In this document: positions 63,732 to 64,000 of the stretch, one piece after another | How positions within the stretch are numbered: position 1 is the first letter of the stretch | Layout of the letters: each line of letters starts with the position of its first letter | Assembly (NCBI RefSeq): GCF_020497125.1 | Contig: NC_059079.1 | Location: 53,331,114-53,395,113, forward strand | DNA length: 64,000 nucleotides | Direction of reading: 5' to 3' | Source: Mauremys mutica | Lineage: Eukaryota; Chordata; Testudines; Geoemydidae | Position numbers and translations under genes: made by a program | Notes under the pieces: generated by a model | Told to the model about the DNA's origin: nothing | Seen by the model: only the letters and a program-made list of their open reading frames with translations | Database searches by the model: none

Positions 63732-64000
63732 CTTAAAAAAAAAATCAAAGAGATCAGCATTATGTAGTCCAGTTACATCAGCCAAACACTGCAGCTGGAT
63801 TTTGAAAAGAAGGTAGTAGTTTTTCTTAAACAATAATCTATCCACTTAATGTCCCTTCTCTATCACAACCATAATACCTTCAAAGAACAATGTAAATTAT
63901 CAAGCATAACCTGTAGATAGTTATATAATAATGGGCAGATAACTGTATTGCAATATTATAATTTGCAGTTGTATGATAATCAAATCTCCTTTTTAGTCTC

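Noticed and set aside
1..64000. CRISPR array, operon or bacterial system
   Set aside because: Spliced exons, SINEs, LINEs and LTRs show vertebrate DNA; no regularly spaced direct repeats are present.

Overview
The window is vertebrate genomic DNA and holds part of one gene, read on the minus strand. It has 29 short exons, all flanked by AG/GT. Joined in order from about 63.7 kb down to 0.17 kb they give 1,532 uninterrupted codons. These encode 15 complete and two partial Ig-like (I-set) domains, each starting near a 'VPP' linker and carrying two cysteines, a tryptophan and a D-x-G-x-Y-x-C type motif. Domain order and many phrases (WLKDG, SGGRxLx[32 protein letters not shown]) match my memory of the central Ig array of hemicentin-1 (HMCN1), a giant secreted extracellular-matrix protein. 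The gene starts beyond the right edge and ends beyond the left edge, so the VWA, nidogen-like, thrombospondin, EGF and fibulin-type parts are not here.

The rest, about 93 percent, is intron filled with repeats. The organism looks like a turtle (inference). The evidence is a family of short repeats reading 'gactaacagacgtattggag', tRNA-derived SINEs with a CR1-like tail, many CR1 LINE 3' ends, PIF/Harbinger-type MITEs with 3-bp duplications, several hAT-type MITEs with 8-bp duplications, a Tigger-like element and solo LTRs of endogenous retroviruses.

Layout from left to right: 0.17-2.9 kb, last three exons and an element with 87-bp inverted ends; 3-8 kb, large intron with a MIR, a CR1 3' end and MITEs; 8-10.7 kb, three exons; 10.7-15 kb, intron with a nested Tigger-like composite; 15-17.7 kb, three exons and a CR1; 17.7-28.3 kb, four exons, a solo LTR and MITEs; 28.3-33.1 kb, a CR1 split by a solo LTR, then two exons; 33-42 kb, four exons and several small TSD-flanked inserts; 42-54 kb, the densest exon group (seven between 48.5 and 53.9 kb); 54-57 kb, a three-deep nest (LTR, Harbinger, hAT MITE); 57-64 kb, four exons, a hAT MITE split by CR1, L2-like and MIR sequence.

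All domain-to-domain splice junctions are phase 1, so a whole domain can be lost or gained without a frameshift, while introns inside domains differ in place and phase. I saw no second host gene, RNA gene, CRISPR array or new molecular system. The most interesting material is the exon-phase pattern of the Ig array and the dated nesting and target-site duplications of the transposable elements.
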